6,121 nt of DNA from Halanaerobiales bacterium (GTDB lineage: Bacteria; Bacillota_F; Halanaerobiia; Halanaerobiales; DTU029): positions 1 to 6,121 of the forward strand of contig JADQBV010000448.1 in the NCBI GenBank assembly GCA_016278415.1. Reading direction: 5' to 3'. The number at the start of each line of letters is the position of its first letter. Position 1 is the first letter of the stretch. The notes beneath the pieces were generated by a model that worked only from the letters and a program-made list of their open reading frames with translations, made no database searches and was not told the DNA's origin. Below, one piece after another: positions 5,157 through 6,121 of this stretch. Position numbers and translations under genes: made by a program.

Positions 5157-5178
5157 ACATCCCCCCTGGGGGGTTATT
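5157..5178. promoter_or_regulatory. CsoR-type operator CCCCCC-T-GGGGGG
   Basis: CCCCCC (5161-5166), T, GGGGGG (5168-5173) is a perfect 13-bp palindrome in a very AT-rich region, flanked by ATACAT and TTAT. C-tract/G-tract palindromes of this kind, usually with TA flanks, are the known operators of CsoR/CstR-type repressors, which read A-form-like GC tracts. Its position over the transcription start and just before csoR supports self-repression relieved by metal. Confidence 0.85.
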
Positions 5179-5200
5179 TTTTAGCAGGGAGTGATTAGTT

Positions 5201-5479
5201 ATGTGTGAAATTAAGAATGACCATCCTAATGCCAAAAAGGTAGTAAATAGATTGGCCAGGATTACCGGCCATACTAATTCTATCAAGATAATGTATGAAG
5301 AAGGTCGGGATTGTAGTGAAATTCTAATCCAGATTGCAGCTGTTAAATCAGCCCTGACCAATGTAGGTAAGCTGATTCTTGATGACCATATCGATCACTG
5401 TGTTATAGAGGCAGTGGAAAATAATGATAGTGAGGTACTGGAAGATCTTAAAGATGCTATAGAGAAGTTTTTGAAATGA
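5201..5479 (+). CDS. csoR: CsoR-type copper-sensing transcriptional repressor (DUF156 family)
   Basis: This 92-residue all-helical protein is the usual size for the CsoR/RcnR/FrmR family. The helix-1 region AKKVVNRLARITGHTNSI is followed by the metal-site residues Cys38, His63 and Cys67, in DCSEI and DDHIDHC. The 25- and 4-residue spacings equal those of the Cu(I) ligands Cys36, His61 and Cys65 of Mycobacterium tuberculosis CsoR. This argues for copper sensing rather than RcnR (nickel), FrmR (aldehyde) or CstR (persulfide, no His). The ATG is preceded by AGGGAGTGAT (5186-5195), a good match to the 16S tail. The CCCCCC-T-GGGGGG operator upstream predicts self-regulation. No copA or copZ follows within the window, so its efflux targets, if any, are elsewhere. 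No terminator is evident downstream. Confidence 0.93.
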   Translation: MCEIKNDHPNAKKVVNRLARITGHTNSIKIMYEEGRDCSEILIQIAAVKSALTNVGKLILDDHIDHCVIEAVENNDSEVLEDLKDAIEKFLK

Positions 5480-5621
5480 TAGAAATGAGTAAAGCTAATA
5501 ATCTTCTGGGTATGAGAACAAAGTAATCTCCTTTGCACTCCCCTATTTTAGTATTGTGGCCGTCCCTTCTGTGCTGCACACTACTAATAAGTTATAATTA
5601 TTTATTAAATATGTACATTTA
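5480..5621. other. Intergenic region after csoR, no gene supported
   Basis: Only short frames occur, such as a 13-codon plus-strand frame starting at 5486 without a good ribosome binding site. The stretch 5561-5582, GCCGTCCCTTCTGTGCTGCACA, is GC-richer than its surroundings. It is reminiscent of short dispersed repeats seen near IS200-like transposases in clostridia, but I cannot confirm this from one copy. No terminator with a T-run was found. Confidence 0.4.
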
Positions 5622-5812
5622 CTACAAAAATTCAACTAATGATTCATTTGAATACTCTCCAATGTTTTCTTCTAATTTTTCTATACTGAAAGGACCTCCA
5701 TCCTATGTGCAGGATATACTTTCTTTACTCCACTTTGAATTATCTTTTCCCAACTATTATATAAGCTATTTACATCAGTAACAAAAATAGGACAGATGTC
5801 ACAGTTATTGTT
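5622..5812 (-). pseudogene. Frameshifted C-terminal remnant of a metallo-beta-lactamase-fold hydrolase gene
   Basis: On the minus strand, one frame (5812 down to 5681) encodes FVTDVNSLYNSWEKIIQSG followed by VKKVYPAH. This matches the C-terminal 'SWekl...g...iyPaHG' segment of metallo-beta-lactamase-fold hydrolases; the His is a metal ligand in the family. The expected 'HG.PF' continues in another frame from 5699, GGPFSIEKLEENIGEY and on to a TAG at 5622. The two frames join cleanly if five bases (AGGAT, 5700-5704) are removed after the His codon. In the first frame the break leads to a stop at 5681. A TGA at 5813 closes the frame upstream, and no N-terminal HxHxDH motif is in the window. The gene is therefore both truncated and frameshifted. 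The remnant lies just past the stop of the right-edge membrane-protein gene. Confidence 0.66.
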
Positions 5813-5924
5813 TCAGAATTCATTAGTACACTCCCCGTTATTAAATTTAGTTAAAACTATGTATATATCTAAATTATTCAAATACAAGCATTTAAATTTT
5901 AAGATAATAATTTTTATATTCCGG
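5813..5924. other. AT-rich spacer with no recognisable gene
   Basis: A minus-strand frame of about 35 codons without a start lies here, ending at the TGA at 5813, in frame with the hydrolase remnant. It could be more of that decayed gene, but it shows no family motif. No terminator is visible past the membrane-protein stop. Confidence 0.3.
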
Positions 5925-6121
5925 TCAAATAATCATCCTTAAACCAAATACAATTAATATAAACCCACCTATATAGGCCGAATATTTCTCAACAAGACCA
6001 AAATTTCTAATATATTTAACTATTTTCAATGAAAGATATGTTAAAACAAGTGTAACAACACCAACAATAAGTGAATTAATAAATAGTGTGTAGATAGGAT
6101 ACTTAAACAAAATTGAAAATC
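5925..6121 (-). CDS. C-terminal end of a small multi-pass membrane protein, MntP/YtaF-like (runs off right edge)
   Basis: Sixty-four codons enter from the right edge and end in TGA at 5925. Two hydrophobic segments are visible: YTLFINSLIVGVVTLVLTYL, then after a basic loop (KIVKYIRNFG) a terminal SAYIGGFILIVFGLRMII. The ending 'GG.ILI..GL+.I' after a short loop, and the 'SLIVG.VT..L' helix before it, resemble the last two helices of the manganese exporter MntP and the related YtaF sporulation protein. A cation exporter next to a metal-sensing repressor would make sense, but they are on opposite strands and this identification rests on a short region. Other small transporters of the LysE-like class are possible. 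A TTG at 6110 is in frame but is not the real start, since the frame continues upstream. Confidence 0.72.
   Translation of the reverse strand, partial: FSILFKYPIYTLFINSLIVGVVTLVLTYLSLKIVKYIRNFGLVEKYSAYIGGFILIVFGLRMII

Noticed and set aside
5146..5361. Minus-strand open frame across csoR and its operator
   Set aside because: It overlaps the well-supported csoR gene and runs through its operator and promoter; composition is that of an antisense shadow.
5555..5585. GGCCGTCCC...GTGCTGCAC as a REP-like element
   Set aside because: It recalls dispersed repeats near IS200-like transposases, but only one partial copy is present and no convincing hairpin forms.
5533..5781. Plus-strand 82-codon open frame after csoR
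   Set aside because: It has no supporting ribosome binding site, and the minus strand of the same DNA carries the metallo-beta-lactamase-fold remnant, which explains the lack of stops.
1..6121. CRISPR array, tRNA, rRNA or prophage attachment site
   Set aside because: No regularly spaced repeats, no cloverleaf or rRNA-like conserved stretches and no attachment duplications were seen on reading both strands.

Overview
The window is AT-rich, has strong GGAGG-type ribosome binding sites and consensus TTGACA/TATAAT promoters, and encodes proteins rich in Lys, Ile and Asn. This suggests a low-GC Gram-positive-type bacterium (Bacillota/Clostridia-like; Halanaerobiales is possible, but that is a guess from style and not a sequence match). 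Every gene except csoR lies on the minus strand.

Layout. Bases 1-226 hold the N-terminal DNA-binding half of a TetR repressor that runs off the left edge, with a promoter and operator-like repeats up to about 306. Bases 307-846 carry no intact gene. Within them, 571-755 looks like decayed transposon DNA: a possible TnpB fragment, a 10-bp hairpin and a second short frame. Next come a stand-alone GNAT acetyltransferase (847-1362) and a two-gene operon read right to left, a TetR repressor (2380-2991) followed 16 bases later by an alpha/beta-hydrolase-fold protein (1581-2363). That operon has a promoter abutting an 18-bp palindromic operator. A second minus-strand unit consists of a PaaX-type repressor (4091-4918) and a CPBP-family membrane protein (3270-4010), and probably ends at a strong intrinsic terminator at 3076-3109. 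A short unexplained open frame lies between the CPBP stop and that terminator.

The 4919-5200 intergenic region is a divergent control region. It has a leftward paaX promoter with two identical 13-bp repeats 33 bp apart, and a rightward csoR promoter followed by a CCCCCC-T-GGGGGG operator typical of copper-sensing CsoR. After csoR (5201-5479), bases 5622-5812 hold the frameshifted C-terminal remnant of a metallo-beta-lactamase-fold gene. The right edge carries the C-terminal end of an MntP/YtaF-like membrane protein.

Four transcription regulators sit in 6 kb, and at least three have recognisable self-regulatory sites. Two enzyme-family members lack expected catalytic residues: the hydrolase (acid and His) and the CPBP protein (second Glu, second His and Asn). 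Two decayed genes point to an accessory, turning-over region. No CRISPR array, RNA gene or clear new defence system is visible. The most interesting signals are the catalytically altered proteins and the repeat architecture of the paaX promoter.
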